Positions 50,351-60,087 of a stretch of 64,000 nt of DNA are shown here, piece by piece. The position numbers were made by a program, and so were the translations under genes. Position 1 is the first letter of the stretch. Every line of letters begins with the position of its first letter. This stretch comes from Humisphaera borealis (GTDB taxonomy: Bacteria; Planctomycetota; Phycisphaerae; Tepidisphaerales; Tepidisphaeraceae), in contig NZ_CP063458.1 in the NCBI RefSeq assembly GCF_015169395.1, forward strand, positions 744,001-808,000, given 5' to 3'. The notes beneath the pieces were generated by a model, which had not been told where the DNA came from, did not search any database, and was given only the letters and a program-made list of their open reading frames with translations.

Positions 50351-53005
50351 ATGCGCCTCGAAAAACTGACCAATAAGGCTCGGGAAGCGGTAATCCGCGC
50401 ACAGGAAACCGCCCAGCAGCGGAACCACGCGGAGATCCTTCCACTGCACGTGCTGCACGCCCTGGTCGAAGAGACCGACGGCGTCATGCAGCCCCTCCTG
50501 ACACGGCTCGGCGCCAACGTCGACCGCATCCGCAAGATCGTCGTCGGCGAGCTCGACCGGCTTCCGTCGGCGACCGGAACGCAGCTCGGCATCAATCGCG
50601 CCACCAACGACGTCTTCACGCAGGCACAGAAGGAAGCTGACCAGCTAAAAGACCAATTCGTCTCGACCGAACACCTTCTACTGGCGCTGACGAAGGTACC
50701 CAGCGAGGCGAAGGAAATCCTGTCGGTCAATGCGATCGATACCAACGCGATTCTTGCCGCACTCAAGGAAGTCCGAGGCGGACAGAGCGTGACCGACGAA
50801 AACCCCGAGCAGAAGTACCAGGCCCTGGAGAAGTACGGCCGCGACCTGGTCGAGGCGGCACGTCAGGGCAAGCTCGACCCGGTCATCGGCCGTGACGAGG
50901 AAATCCGCCGAACCATGCAGGTGCTGAGTCGCCGCACCAAGAACAACCCGTGCCTGATCGGCGAGCCGGGCGTGGGCAAGACGGCGATTGTCGAAGGCCT
51001 CGCGATCCGCATCGTCGAAGGCGACGTGCCGGACGTGCTGAAGGACAAGAAGGTGGTCGCGCTCGACATGGGCGCGCTGATCGCGGGCGCGAAGTACCGC
51101 GGCGAGTTCGAGGACCGGCTCAAGGCCGTCATCAAGGAAGTGACGCAGTCGGCGGGGAAGGTGATCCTCTTCATCGACGAGCTGCATACCGTCGTCGGCG
51201 CGGGCAAGAGCGACGGTGCCATGGATGCCGGCAACCTGCTCAAGCCGGCGCTCGCCCGTGGCGAACTGCGGACCATCGGCGCGACGACGCTTGACGAGTA
51301 CCGCAAGCACATCGAAAAGGACCCCGCGCTCGAACGCCGGTTCCAGCCGATCAAGGTCGGCGAGCCGAGCGTGGAAGACACGATTGCGATACTGCGCGGG
51401 CTTAAGCCGCGGTACGAGACGCATCACAAGGTGCGCATCACCGATGCGGCGCTGGTGGCGGCGGCGCAGCTCTCGGACCGGTACATCTCCGACCGCTTCC
51501 TTCCTGACAAGGCGATCGACCTGGTGGACGAAGCCAGTAGCCGGCTGGCGTTGGAGAATCAGAGCTTCCCAGAAGAGATCGATCGGCTCATCCGCCGTAA
51601 GGCGCAGTTGGAACTTGCGACCAAGCAGCTGGCGACCGAGAAGGAGGCCGACGCCGTCCGCCGGCGCGACGAGCTGGTCGCCGAGCTGACCGATGTCGAG
51701 AAGGACCTGTCCGATCTCAAGGGCCAGTGGGAGATGGAAAAGAGCGGGCTCGGCGATCTGAACTCCATGCGCGACGAGCTGGTGAAACGTCGCGAGGCCT
51801 ACGAGCGGCAGTCGAAGCACATTCAGAACCAGTTCCGGCAGGGCGTTCGCGTGCCGGAGAAGGATCTGCTATCGCTCGCTGATGAAGAGAAGGCCCTCAA
51901 GCAGATGCAGCAGCGGATCGCGACGCTGGAGAAGTCCGGCGACCAACGGCCGACGCGGGCGAAGCTGCTCAAGGACCAGGTCGACGCCGAAGAGATCGCC
52001 GAGGTCGTCAGCCGCTGGACCGGCGTTCCGGTGACGAAAATGCTCGAAGGGGAGCGCGACAAGCTGCTGAAAATGGAAGACCGATTGGCCAAGCGGGTGA
52101 TCGGCCAGGAGGACGCGGTGCGGGCGGTGTCAGACGCCGTCCGTCGTAACCGCGCCGGGCTCGGCGACCCGAACCGGCCGATCGGCAGCTTTCTGTTCCT
52201 CGGGCCGACGGGCGTCGGCAAGACCGAGTTGTGCAAGGCGCTGGCCGAGTTCCTATTCGATGACGAAAACGCGATGGTGCGGATCGACATGAGCGAGTTC
52301 ATGGAGCAGCACTCTGTCGCCCGCATGATCGGAGCGCCGCCGGGATATGTAGGTTATGAAGAGGGCGGCCGCCTGACCGAAGCCGTCCGACGAAAGCCTT
52401 ACAGCGTTGTGCTGTTCGACGAAGTCGAGAAAGCGCACCGCGACGTGTTCAATGTGCTGCTTCAGGTGCTCGACGACGGCCGACTGACCGATGGGCAGGG
52501 TCGGACGGTCGACTTCAAGAATGTCGTGATCGTCATGACCAGCAACATCGGCTCCGTGCAGATCATGGAACTGAGCGCCAAGAACGCGCCCGAATGGGAG
52601 ATCGAGGCGGCGGTGAAGGATATGCTCAAGCAGTTCTTCCGGCCGGAGTTCCTCAACCGCGTGGACGAGACGATCGTGTTCCACCCGCTGGGCAAGGAAC
52701 AGCTCACGAAGATTCTCGATGTGCAGTTGCTGAGCCTGCGGAAGCGGCTGCTGTCACGCCGGATCGGTGTGACGTTGAGCGACGCCGCGAAGAAGCTGCT
52801 CGCCGACGAAGGCTACGACCCGCAGTACGGCGCACGGCCGCTGAAGCGCGTTATCCAGCAGCGGATCGAAAACCCGCTGGCGTCACGCATCCTGCGCGGC
52901 GACTTCGCCGACGGCGACACGATCGCGATCGATGTCGACCCGGCCAAGCATGACTTCACGTTTGGCAAGGCGAAGGACGTATTGGAGGCAGAACTGGTAG
53001 GGTGA
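50351..53005 (+). CDS. clpB: ATP-dependent disaggregase chaperone ClpB
   Basis: An 884-residue Hsp100 protein from the ATG at 50351 (GGAGGA at 50338-50343); the frame to 50264 adds residues before the usual start. N-terminal repeat domain (1-145) with [20 protein letters not shown]; first AAA domain with Walker A GEPGVGKT near 204-211 and FIDELHT; a coiled-coil middle domain (about 400-530), the mark of ClpB rather than ClpA/C; second AAA domain with GPTGVGKTE near 618 and [11 protein letters not shown]. It pulls proteins out of aggregates with DnaK. No IGF/ClpP-binding loop is seen. It is preceded by a probable sigma-54 promoter, an unusual arrangement for a heat-shock gene. Confidence 0.96.
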   Translation: MRLEKLTNKAREAVIRAQETAQQRNHAEILPLHVLHALVEETDGVMQPLLTRLGANVDRIRKIVVGELDRLPSATGTQLGINRATNDVFTQAQKEADQLKDQFVSTEHLLLALTKVPSEAKEILSVNAIDTNAILAALKEVRGGQSVTDENPEQKYQALEKYGRDLVEAARQGKLDPVIGRDEEIRRTMQVLSRRTKNNPCLIGEPGVGKTAIVEGLAIRIVEGDVPDVLKDKKVVALDMGALIAGAKYRGEFEDRLKAVIKEVTQSAGKVILFIDELHTVVGAGKSDGAMDAGNLLKPALARGELRTIGATTLDEYRKHIEKDPALERRFQPIKVGEPSVEDTIAILRGLKPRYETHHKVRITDAALVAAAQLSDRYISDRFLPDKAIDLVDEASSRLALENQSFPEEIDRLIRRKAQLELATKQLATEKEADAVRRRDELVAELTDVEKDLSDLKGQWEMEKSGLGDLNSMRDELVKRREAYERQSKHIQNQFRQGVRVPEKDLLSLADEEKALKQMQQRIATLEKSGDQRPTRAKLLKDQVDAEEIAEVVSRWTGVPVTKMLEGERDKLLKMEDRLAKRVIGQEDAVRAVSDAVRRNRAGLGDPNRPIGSFLFLGPTGVGKTELCKALAEFLFDDENAMVRIDMSEFMEQHSVARMIGAPPGYVGYEEGGRLTEAVRRKPYSVVLFDEVEKAHRDVFNVLLQVLDDGRLTDGQGRTVDFKNVVIVMTSNIGSVQIMELSAKNAPEWEIEAAVKDMLKQFFRPEFLNRVDETIVFHPLGKEQLTKILDVQLLSLRKRLLSRRIGVTLSDAAKKLLADEGYDPQYGARPLKRVIQQRIENPLASRILRGDFADGDTIAIDVDPAKHDFTFGKAKDVLEAELVG

Positions 53006-53020
53006 AGCAGCGAGGGACGA

Positions 53021-53377
53021 TCACGAACCGATCTTCGCCGCCGGGTCGACTTGCGTCTCGCCTTCGTCGGCTTTGACCTTGCCGTTGACGCTGGCAGAAC
53101 CGTCGATGTAGAGCCGGCCGCCGAGATTGATCGCGTCTTCGCCAATGGCACCACTGACGATGACCTTGGCGCCGTCTTTGACGATCAGTGAGCCGGTGAT
53201 ATTTCCGAACACATGCACCCGGCCGCCATGCAGAACGGTAAGGTCGCCGTAGATGGTGCCGCGGGAATAGAACTTCGACCCCTGGATCGCGGTGACGTTC
53301 CCGGCAATGGTTCCCCAGAGGGTAAATGACTGGTCGATGACCTGGTCGCCTACAAGCTGGCCGCGTTCTTCTCTCAT
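53021..53377 (-). CDS. Bactofilin-family polymer-forming protein
   Basis: A 118-residue protein made almost entirely of short beta-helix turns: LWGTIAGNVTAIQGSKFYSR, GTIYGDLTVLHGGRVHVFGN, ITGSLIVKDGAKVIVSGAI, then GEDAINLGGRLYIDG. This is the bactofilin/polymer-forming cytoskeletal (DUF583) pattern, in which valine/isoleucine-glycine turns stack into filaments near the membrane. Length and termini are normal. It is convergent with clpB (15-bp gap) and a member of a family that shapes cells in many planctomycetes, which lack FtsZ. Confidence 0.8.
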   Translation of the reverse strand: MREERGQLVGDQVIDQSFTLWGTIAGNVTAIQGSKFYSRGTIYGDLTVLHGGRVHVFGNITGSLIVKDGAKVIVSGAIGEDAINLGGRLYIDGSASVNGKVKADEGETQVDPAAKIGS

Positions 53378-53574
53378 GGTGCGCGTTCGATGAAGTAGAT
53401 CTGCCGGGCGGGCCAGCCTACAAAGGTTGGCCCACGCCCGGCATGAACTACTACTAACGCAGATCGGCTCGTTTTGTTAGTGCCCTGAATGAGTGGGGTG
53501 TGGAAAGTATCGAGAACCAAGTGAAAAAGATGGGGCTTTATCGACTTGATGGCCCGCATGTCCCGGGCAACATC

Positions 53575-54282
53575 TCACGAAATAGGTCCCATATCCTGTC
53601 GGCTGGTGACTTCCACGTGGATGTCTGCCTCGCCAAGTGCGTATCGAAGCCCGCGACTGCTCTTGATCTGGACAATCGCCAGGACGAGGAGCGCGAGCAC
53701 CGGCAGGCCGGCATAACGGCCCCAGTGCCAGACCTGGTCGGGCCAGATGGTGTCGGACTTGTAGCCGTGGTCCTTCTTCAACTCGGCATAGGTGTACAGG
53801 GCACCGGGCCACTTGAAGGCGGGCTGCTCTCCGATCGATGCGCTGGCACCGGCGACGGTGTAGTTGCCATCGGAGATGAACAGCGTCTGCCAGGGAATGA
53901 GCAGCACGACAAGCAGAACGCCCCAGATAAACGCGCTGGTCACGCTCGATACGCCGATCAGACGCCCGACCAGCATGATCGTCACCAGCAACAGCATGAC
54001 GACCGTCAGGATGATGCTGAACGCCAGTCCGCCGAAGTTCAGCAGGGGGATGGCGTAGGGGACGATCTTCTCGAGATCGACCTTCGCCGCCGGCTGGGTA
54101 GCGGCAGCCGGGTCGGCCGTCGCAACGCCGACGATGTGGAACTTGGCCAGGCAGAAGAGCGCGACCTGCAGCACAATGATGAGGGTCAGCAACAGGAACA
54201 GAATGTTCTTGGCGCGACGCGCGGTCATCAATGCGTCGGCATAATCGGCCGCAACGGCCAGGGGAGTAGTTCCGCGAGTCAT
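53575..54282 (-). CDS. Membrane protein of unknown function
   Basis: A 235-residue protein with about four to five helices: ILFLLLTLIIVLQVALFCLA (residues 27-46), ALFIS-flanked IILTVVMLLLVTIMLVG, SAFIWGVLLVVLLIPW and GLPVLALLVLAIVQI. Between the last two is an extracytoplasmic stretch of about 60 residues with WPGALYTYAELKKDHGYK. The N-terminal 26 residues are soluble and start with MTRGTTPLAVAADYADALMT. No family recognised. It stands alone, divergent from the M24 peptidase gene with a 213-bp gap. Confidence 0.7.
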   Translation of the reverse strand: MTRGTTPLAVAADYADALMTARRAKNILFLLLTLIIVLQVALFCLAKFHIVGVATADPAAATQPAAKVDLEKIVPYAIPLLNFGGLAFSIILTVVMLLLVTIMLVGRLIGVSSVTSAFIWGVLLVVLLIPWQTLFISDGNYTVAGASASIGEQPAFKWPGALYTYAELKKDHGYKSDTIWPDQVWHWGRYAGLPVLALLVLAIVQIKSSRGLRYALGEADIHVEVTSRQDMGPIS

Positions 54283-54495
54283 GATCGCTCCTTCGAGGTG
54301 TCGATGGTTCGTTGAACGGATGTGGTATCTGAAAGCGCCAGTTGCCGCAATAATGGAAAGAGCTCGGTGAACCGCAATTCGCCGTCATGATGAATCTTTA
54401 ATGCTCGCCCGCCGAGGCGCTGCGGTCGTCGCGGTCTTGCCCGGTTGGTTTTCAGTGCGCTGCCCGGGTCTACGGTCTCCGCGTAGGATTCGCCG

Positions 54496-55593
54496 ATGCT
54501 CGATCCCCTGTACTGCCGCCGCCGACAACGCCGACTGCTCGACATCCTCGTCGAACGAAAGTTGGAAGTCGCTGTCATCACGTCTCGCCCCCACGTCTAC
54601 TGGCTGACCGGACATTCGCCCTTCTGGTTGCACGAGACGGCGGTGCTTCTTCGGGCAGACGGGCATCTGACGCTGATCTCGGCCAATTCAAAAGCCGATT
54701 GCGCCGCCGCCGACGAGGTGCGTTCTTACCCGGCAAATCGTTTCGCGACGCAACGCATGGACCAGCCGGCAGTGGTCGCCGACATCGTTCGCGATTCGAC
54801 GAACGGATCAAAACGGATCGGCTACGACGCCGGTGTTCCCGGCTCGCAACTGGTCGGCCTGTACGGTAAGCATTCGACGGCCATCGATGATTCGATCCAC
54901 CTGCTACGCCGTCGCAAAGAGCCTGACGAACTCGCGCTGATGCGAAAGGCGATCGACTGCACAAGAGCGATGCACGAGCGGGCGAGGCATATCATCGAAC
55001 CCGGCGTGTCTGAGATCACCGTCTACACCGAGTTGCATACCGCCGCCGTTAGTGAAGCGGGCGAGCCACTGTCGCCAGCCTACCTTGGCAACGACTTCGT
55101 CTGCGGTTCAGGCGGAGGTGCGCCGCGGGCCAATCGCCCGGCCAAGGCCGGCGAGATCTACATCCTGGACATCGGCCCGGCCTACCGTGGCTACTTCGCC
55201 GACAACGCCCGTGCCTACGCCGTCGATCGCAAGCCGACGGACGTGCAACTGAAAACCTGGGAGGCGATCACCGGCGTCTTCCCGATCATCGAGCGTATGG
55301 CAAAGCCCGGAGTTCGCTGCCACGATCTATTTGATGCCGGTCGGGAACATCTGCGACAGAAGACGGGCAAGGTGCTTGACCACCACCTCGGTCACGGCGT
55401 GGGACTTTTCCCGCACGAGTACCCGCACATCAACCCCGAGTGGGACGATGTGTTGGAGACCGGCGATGTATTCACGATCGAGCCCGGCTTGTATGGGCCC
55501 GAGATCAATGGCGGGATTCGATTGGAGAACCAGTACCTAGTCACCGAGACGGGCGTCGAGAACCTGACGCCTTTCCCACTGGCTCTCGCGTGA
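54496..55593 (+). CDS. M24 family metallopeptidase (Xaa-Pro aminopeptidase type)
   Basis: A 365-residue enzyme. N-terminal creatinase-like domain (about 1-125): VITSRPHVYWLTGHSPFW. C-terminal pita-bread domain with the five metal ligands: Asp225 and Asp236 (LDIGPAYRGYFADNA), His300 (HHLGHGVG), Glu329 (TIEPGLYG) and Glu344 (LENQYLVTE). It would remove an N-terminal residue next to proline using two metal ions, in the cytoplasm. No signal peptide. Next on the same strand, 128 bp further, comes the Vps4-like ATPase; a functional link is not shown. Confidence 0.92.
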   Translation: MLDPLYCRRRQRRLLDILVERKLEVAVITSRPHVYWLTGHSPFWLHETAVLLRADGHLTLISANSKADCAAADEVRSYPANRFATQRMDQPAVVADIVRDSTNGSKRIGYDAGVPGSQLVGLYGKHSTAIDDSIHLLRRRKEPDELALMRKAIDCTRAMHERARHIIEPGVSEITVYTELHTAAVSEAGEPLSPAYLGNDFVCGSGGGAPRANRPAKAGEIYILDIGPAYRGYFADNARAYAVDRKPTDVQLKTWEAITGVFPIIERMAKPGVRCHDLFDAGREHLRQKTGKVLDHHLGHGVGLFPHEYPHINPEWDDVLETGDVFTIEPGLYGPEINGGIRLENQYLVTETGVENLTPFPLALA

Positions 55594-55721
55594 CGCCAAC
55601 CGATCGCAGGCCGTGGGGTGTGTCGCGAATACCCCCGTTACTGACAGCATGCGTTGGACGCGGCGAGTCCGTCGAAGTTCATGCTTTCAATCCGCGGTAC
55701 GCAATCTAGAATCGCGGGAAT

Positions 55722-56903
55722 ATGTCGGTCACCTACGAAACATTCGAGCGGTATCGGCAAAAGGGCATCGACGCCCGTCGCGCCGGGCAGTGGGATTCGG
55801 CCAGGATTTACCTCCTTGAAGCCGCACGGTCGATTCTTGACCTCTCCAAGACCGCCCAGGGCGAAGAGCTCAAACAAGCCCGCCGGGAGATGGCGCAGAA
55901 GCTGATGGACCTGGCCAAGGATTGCGAAAAAGCCAAGGCCGAGAACCGCCGGGTGACGCAGGTTGCCCGGCGCGGCGCACCCGGCAGCACGACCGGCGGG
56001 GCGTCCAAGGAATCGGGCGGCGGCGGTAACGGCGATGACGAAGAAAAGGACGCCAGCCAGTGGGTCGTAAAGGACAAACCCGACCTGAAGTTCGATGATG
56101 TCGCCGGCCTCGAGGCCGTCAAGCAGGACATCAAGCTCAAGATGATCTATCCGTTCGAGCACCCCGAACTGGCTCAGAAGTTCGGCATTCGCCCCGGTGG
56201 CGGCGTGCTGCTCTACGGCCCGCCCGGCACCGGCAAGACGATGCTCGCCAAGGCGACGGCGGGAGAGATCGATGCGACATTCTTCCTGATCTCCGCCGCC
56301 GACCTGCTGAGCAAATGGGTCGGCGAGGCCGAGCAGAACATCAAGAAGCTGTTCGAAGCCGCCGCCGGCGAGAAACGCAGCATCATCTTTATTGACGAAA
56401 TCGAATCGCTCGTCCCCGCCCGCCGCGACGACGGCGGATCGAGCGTGATGCAACGCGTCGTCCCACAGATTCTGCAGGGCGTGGAAGGCTTCGACCGCAA
56501 GAGCGGTCGGGCCGTGCTACTAATGGGAGCGACCAACGTCCCCTGGCAGCTAGACCCCGCGATGATGCGGCCGGGCCGATTCGACGAGAAGGTCTACATC
56601 CCGCTGCCCGATCCGCCGGCTCGGCGCAAGTTGCTCGAGATTTACCTCGGCAAGCGCCCGCTCGACCCGGCGGTGACGTTCGATGCGCTGGTGGAAAAGG
56701 TCGAGGGCTACAGCGGTGCCGACATCAAGTACATCTGCGATCGCGCGGCGGTGATCCCATTCCTGTCCGCCGTCGCCACCGGAACGGACGGACTGATCAC
56801 GATGGACATTATTGAGGACGTGATCAGGGAAGCGCCGAGGTCAGTAACGAAGGAGATGATCAAGCGGTTCGACGAGTGGGGACGGCAGCAGATTTCAGGG
56901 TGA
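55722..56903 (+). CDS. Vps4/katanin-like AAA ATPase with N-terminal MIT-like domain
   Basis: A 393-residue protein. Residues 5-75 fit a three-helix MIT domain (ETFERYRQKGIDARRAGQWDSA ... REMAQKLMDLAKDCEKAK); a Gly-rich linker follows (85-110). The AAA core starts LKFDDVAGLEAVKQDI as in Vps4, with Walker A GPPGTGKT (166-173), pore-loop SKWVGEAEQ (Trp199), Walker B IIFIDEIESL (221-230) and arginine finger RPGRFDEK. The C-terminus (PRSVTKEMIKRFDEWGRQQI) resembles the closing helix of Vps4. In eukaryotes and archaea this architecture disassembles ESCRT-III filaments; whether it does so here is unknown. Members exist in planctomycetes, making this a gene to follow. Confidence 0.9.
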   Translation: MSVTYETFERYRQKGIDARRAGQWDSARIYLLEAARSILDLSKTAQGEELKQARREMAQKLMDLAKDCEKAKAENRRVTQVARRGAPGSTTGGASKESGGGGNGDDEEKDASQWVVKDKPDLKFDDVAGLEAVKQDIKLKMIYPFEHPELAQKFGIRPGGGVLLYGPPGTGKTMLAKATAGEIDATFFLISAADLLSKWVGEAEQNIKKLFEAAAGEKRSIIFIDEIESLVPARRDDGGSSVMQRVVPQILQGVEGFDRKSGRAVLLMGATNVPWQLDPAMMRPGRFDEKVYIPLPDPPARRKLLEIYLGKRPLDPAVTFDALVEKVEGYSGADIKYICDRAAVIPFLSAVATGTDGLITMDIIEDVIREAPRSVTKEMIKRFDEWGRQQISG

Positions 56904-57042
56904 TGCGCGTGGAGTGCATGTGCATATCGATTTGCACGGGACTTTGGTGACCTTCTGAGCTCGCGCGTCGCAATCTTCCGCGGACTTAGCCAATGAGAGC
57001 GATACGACTCGCCGGGTCACAATCGCTATACTGTGTTCCGCA

Positions 57043-58962
57043 ATGTCCGATCCCCTGCGTGACCAGCTTCAGCACACCTTCGGCCTCGACGATTTTCGGC
57101 CGGCGCAGCGCGAAGTGATTGAAGACATCATGGCCGGCAAGGACGTCCTGTGCGTCATGCCGACCGGGGCGGGGAAGAGTCTTTGCTACCAGTTTCCGGC
57201 GGCGATTGGTGGGGGGCTTACGCTCGTTGTTTCGCCGCTGATTTCGCTGATGTCGGACCAGGTCCGCCAGCTTCGTGACGAAGGAATTCCTGCCTGCCTG
57301 CTGAACAGCACTGTGTCGGGTGCCGTTCGACGCGAGATCTACGACGAAATCCGCAACGGCTTCGAAGGCCTGCTCTATGTCGCGCCCGAGCGATTCGTGA
57401 TGGACGACTTCGTCGAGCTGATGCAGGCGGTGAAGCCGAAGATCTTCGCCGTCGACGAGGCCCATTGCGTCAGCATGTGGGGGCACGATTTCCGTCGGGA
57501 ATACATGCGGCTTCGCGAGTTCCGCGAGAAACTTGGCGATCCTCCTTGCATCGCGCTAACGGCGACCGCGACGGAAGACGTCCGCGAAGAGATCATCACC
57601 AACCTCGGCCTGCGTGATCCGAGCGTGGTGGTCACGGGGTTCGATCGACCCAACCTCAGCTATCAATGCCGGCCGGCCAGGCCGTCGGTGAAGATCGGCG
57701 AGCTGTCCGATATCTTCCGAAAGGAACCGGGCAGCGGCATCGTCTACTGCTCGACACGGAAGAACGTCGACGAAGTCACGACCAAACTTTCGGAACAACT
57801 GAAGGACCGGTCGGTGTTCGCATACCACGCCGGCATGGATCAGGCGGCTAGGACGGCAAACCAGCAGCGGTTCATGAATACGCCGGGCGCGGTTGCCGTG
57901 GCGACTAATGCGTTCGGCATGGGCATCAACAAGCCCGACATCCGCCTGGTGGTCCACTACAACATTCCCGCCAATATCGAAGCCTACTACCAGGAAGCCG
58001 GCCGCGCCGGCCGTGACGGGCGGCCGGCACGGTGCATTATCCTCTTCAGCTACGCCGACCGGCACACGCAGGAGTTCTTGATCGACAAGACCGGCGAGGA
58101 GAACCCCGATGCCAACTTCGAGGCGCTCGAAACCCTCAAGCAGCACGCCCACGAAAAGCTCGAACGCCTGATCCGCTACTGCCAGCGGCAGGTGTGCCGG
58201 CGGCGGATGATCCTCGATTATTTCGGCGATGAATCACCGGTCACAGATTGTCGCTGCGACATCTGCCTGGGCCACGAACAACTCGCCGCGGCACACGCCG
58301 ACACCGACGGCGAGATCGTGATTCCTGATGAGCTTGTGCTGCTGGTTCGAAAGATCCTCTCGGCGATCGCCCGCATGAACGGCAAGTTCGGCGTGGGGAT
58401 GGTCGCCGAGGTGCTCAAAGGGGAAGAATCCGAGAAGCTGGCGCGGTGGGGTCTCCAGAACCTGTCGGTCTTCGGGCTGCTTCGCGAGCTGCCGACGAAG
58501 CGCATCATGGCGATGATCTACCGCGTCATCGATGTCGGGCTCGCCCAGCAGCGCAATCCGCCTGGCGTCGTCGGGCGGCCGGTGGTCGAACTCACGGGCC
58601 CCGGCGTTGCGGTGATGAAAGCACAGGAGCTGCCGCCGGTCTCGCTCGTCGATCTGTTGCCGCGCAAGGATGACTTCAGCAGCAAGGGGACCGGCACGGT
58701 CCGCAAAAAGCGGTATGAGGCACAGGCCTCAGAGATGAACGCCGACGCCCAGTCGCGGTTCGAGATGCTGCGTAAGCTGCGCGCCAGACTCGCCGTGGAG
58801 AAGCAGGTGCCGACGTACGTCATCTTTCACGACAGCGTGTTGCGGTCGATCGCTGAGGCCGATCCCAAGGACGAAGCGGGGCTATCAAAGATCAAGGGGA
58901 TGGGCACGTTCAAGCTGCAGGAGTACGGACCGATGGTGCTCGAGGCTCTGCAGAGCCAATAG
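57043..58962 (+). CDS. recQ: RecQ family ATP-dependent DNA helicase
   Basis: A 639-residue 3'-5' helicase. Motif 0/Q FGLDDFRPAQREVI, Walker A MPTGAGKS (39-46), DEAH box at 138-141 (VDEAHCVSMWGHDFR), motif VI QEAGRAGRDG (317-326). The zinc region has Cys385 (VCRRRMILDYFG) and CxCxxC at 403/405/408, a slight change from the usual CxxCxxC. A winged-helix RQC domain follows and the last 80 residues are an HRDC domain (FHDSVLRSIAEADPKDEAGL). It acts in recombination and replication-fork repair. Start at 57043 is consistent with the motif Q position. Alone with a 139-bp gap from the ATPase; the next gene converges. Confidence 0.95.
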   Translation: MSDPLRDQLQHTFGLDDFRPAQREVIEDIMAGKDVLCVMPTGAGKSLCYQFPAAIGGGLTLVVSPLISLMSDQVRQLRDEGIPACLLNSTVSGAVRREIYDEIRNGFEGLLYVAPERFVMDDFVELMQAVKPKIFAVDEAHCVSMWGHDFRREYMRLREFREKLGDPPCIALTATATEDVREEIITNLGLRDPSVVVTGFDRPNLSYQCRPARPSVKIGELSDIFRKEPGSGIVYCSTRKNVDEVTTKLSEQLKDRSVFAYHAGMDQAARTANQQRFMNTPGAVAVATNAFGMGINKPDIRLVVHYNIPANIEAYYQEAGRAGRDGRPARCIILFSYADRHTQEFLIDKTGEENPDANFEALETLKQHAHEKLERLIRYCQRQVCRRRMILDYFGDESPVTDCRCDICLGHEQLAAAHADTDGEIVIPDELVLLVRKILSAIARMNGKFGVGMVAEVLKGEESEKLARWGLQNLSVFGLLRELPTKRIMAMIYRVIDVGLAQQRNPPGVVGRPVVELTGPGVAVMKAQELPPVSLVDLLPRKDDFSSKGTGTVRKKRYEAQASEMNADAQSRFEMLRKLRARLAVEKQVPTYVIFHDSVLRSIAEADPKDEAGLSKIKGMGTFKLQEYGPMVLEALQSQ

Positions 58963-58964
58963 CC

Positions 58965-59987
58965 TTACGGCTTCAGCACCGCCTTGGCGATCTTCCCGGA
59001 ATGCATAGTCTCGAACGCTTCGTGCCATTGTTCCAAGGGCCAGGTTCCGCCGATGATCGGGCGCACGTCGAGCTGGCCGGTGGACAGCAGCCGGACCACT
59101 CGTTCCCAGATGGGCCAGTTGTGACTGAAGCTGCCTTGCAGCGTGATGTTCTTCTGCACGAGTGGATCGAGCGAGAAGTTCAGCGGCTGCGGCCCCCAGC
59201 CGACCTTGCTAATCCAGCCGTTGGGCCGAACGATCTGCATCGACATCTTGAGCGTCGCCGACACGCCCGCGGCATCGACGACGCCATCGACACCCAAGCC
59301 GTCGATTTCCTTCGACCATTCTTCAAGTCCGCTGACGATCGGCGTACAGCCGTAGCCCTTTGCAATCTCGAGCCGCTCGCGGTCGCGCTCCAGGCCGACA
59401 ACCGCGACTTCCGCGCCGCACAGCCGGGCCATCGCGCCGCACAACAACCCGATCGGCCCCGGGCCGAAGACGACGACGCGGTCGCCCGGCGTGATGCGGC
59501 CGTTCTTGACGACGGCGTTAAACGCCACGCAACAGGGCTCGGTGAGGGCCGCGATTTCCAACGGCAGATTCGCGGGGACGCGGTGCAGGATGCGACTCGG
59601 GACGCGGACGAACCTGGTCATCGCGCCGTTGACGCCATAGCCGAAACCCTTGCGGGTCGGGTCGAGGTTGTAGAGCCCCTGGCGGGTCAGCGGGCTGTTC
59701 GCGTCGATGACGGCGGCGGTCTCGGAGACGACGCGGTCGCCCTCTTTCCACCCCGTGACATTCGCGCCAACCCTGGCGATGACGCCGGCAAACTCATGAC
59801 CCAGCACGACGGGATAGTTCACCTGCCAGGAATGATCGTTCGTCCATTGGTGCAGGTCCGACCCGCACACGCCGACCGCCGACACCGATAGCAGCACATC
59901 GTCCGGGCCAATCTCCGGCGTTGGTAACTCGCGCAGCTCGACGGAATGTTTCTCGGCCGAAAAGTTGACAACGGCGGGGTGGGTCAT
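58965..59987 (-). CDS. Zinc-dependent alcohol dehydrogenase (MDR), structural zinc missing
   Basis: A 340-residue medium-chain dehydrogenase. Catalytic zinc ligands are seen: Cys41 (GVCGSDLHQW), His64 and Glu65 (LGHEFAG), Glu150 (ALTEPCC). The NAD(P) loop is FGPGPIGLL at about 174-182. The lobe that normally carries four cysteines for a structural zinc (between the GDRV strand and the GFGYG block, residues 85-118) has none: it reads AAVIDANSPLTRQGLYNLD, so this protein lacks the structural zinc. Sorbitol-dehydrogenase-like members can also lack it. Substrate unknown. The stop is 2 bp from that of RecQ (convergent). Confidence 0.9.
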   Translation of the reverse strand: MTHPAVVNFSAEKHSVELRELPTPEIGPDDVLLSVSAVGVCGSDLHQWTNDHSWQVNYPVVLGHEFAGVIARVGANVTGWKEGDRVVSETAAVIDANSPLTRQGLYNLDPTRKGFGYGVNGAMTRFVRVPSRILHRVPANLPLEIAALTEPCCVAFNAVVKNGRITPGDRVVVFGPGPIGLLCGAMARLCGAEVAVVGLERDRERLEIAKGYGCTPIVSGLEEWSKEIDGLGVDGVVDAAGVSATLKMSMQIVRPNGWISKVGWGPQPLNFSLDPLVQKNITLQGSFSHNWPIWERVVRLLSTGQLDVRPIIGGTWPLEQWHEAFETMHSGKIAKAVLKP

Positions 59988-60087
59988 GGCTCGTCTTGCT
60001 CCTGTGGGATCAAAGGTACCTTGCGGACAGTTCGCCGTCGATTCGAGGTGGCAAATCGGCTTCGCGCTCGATGCCAGATCGAAGAGA

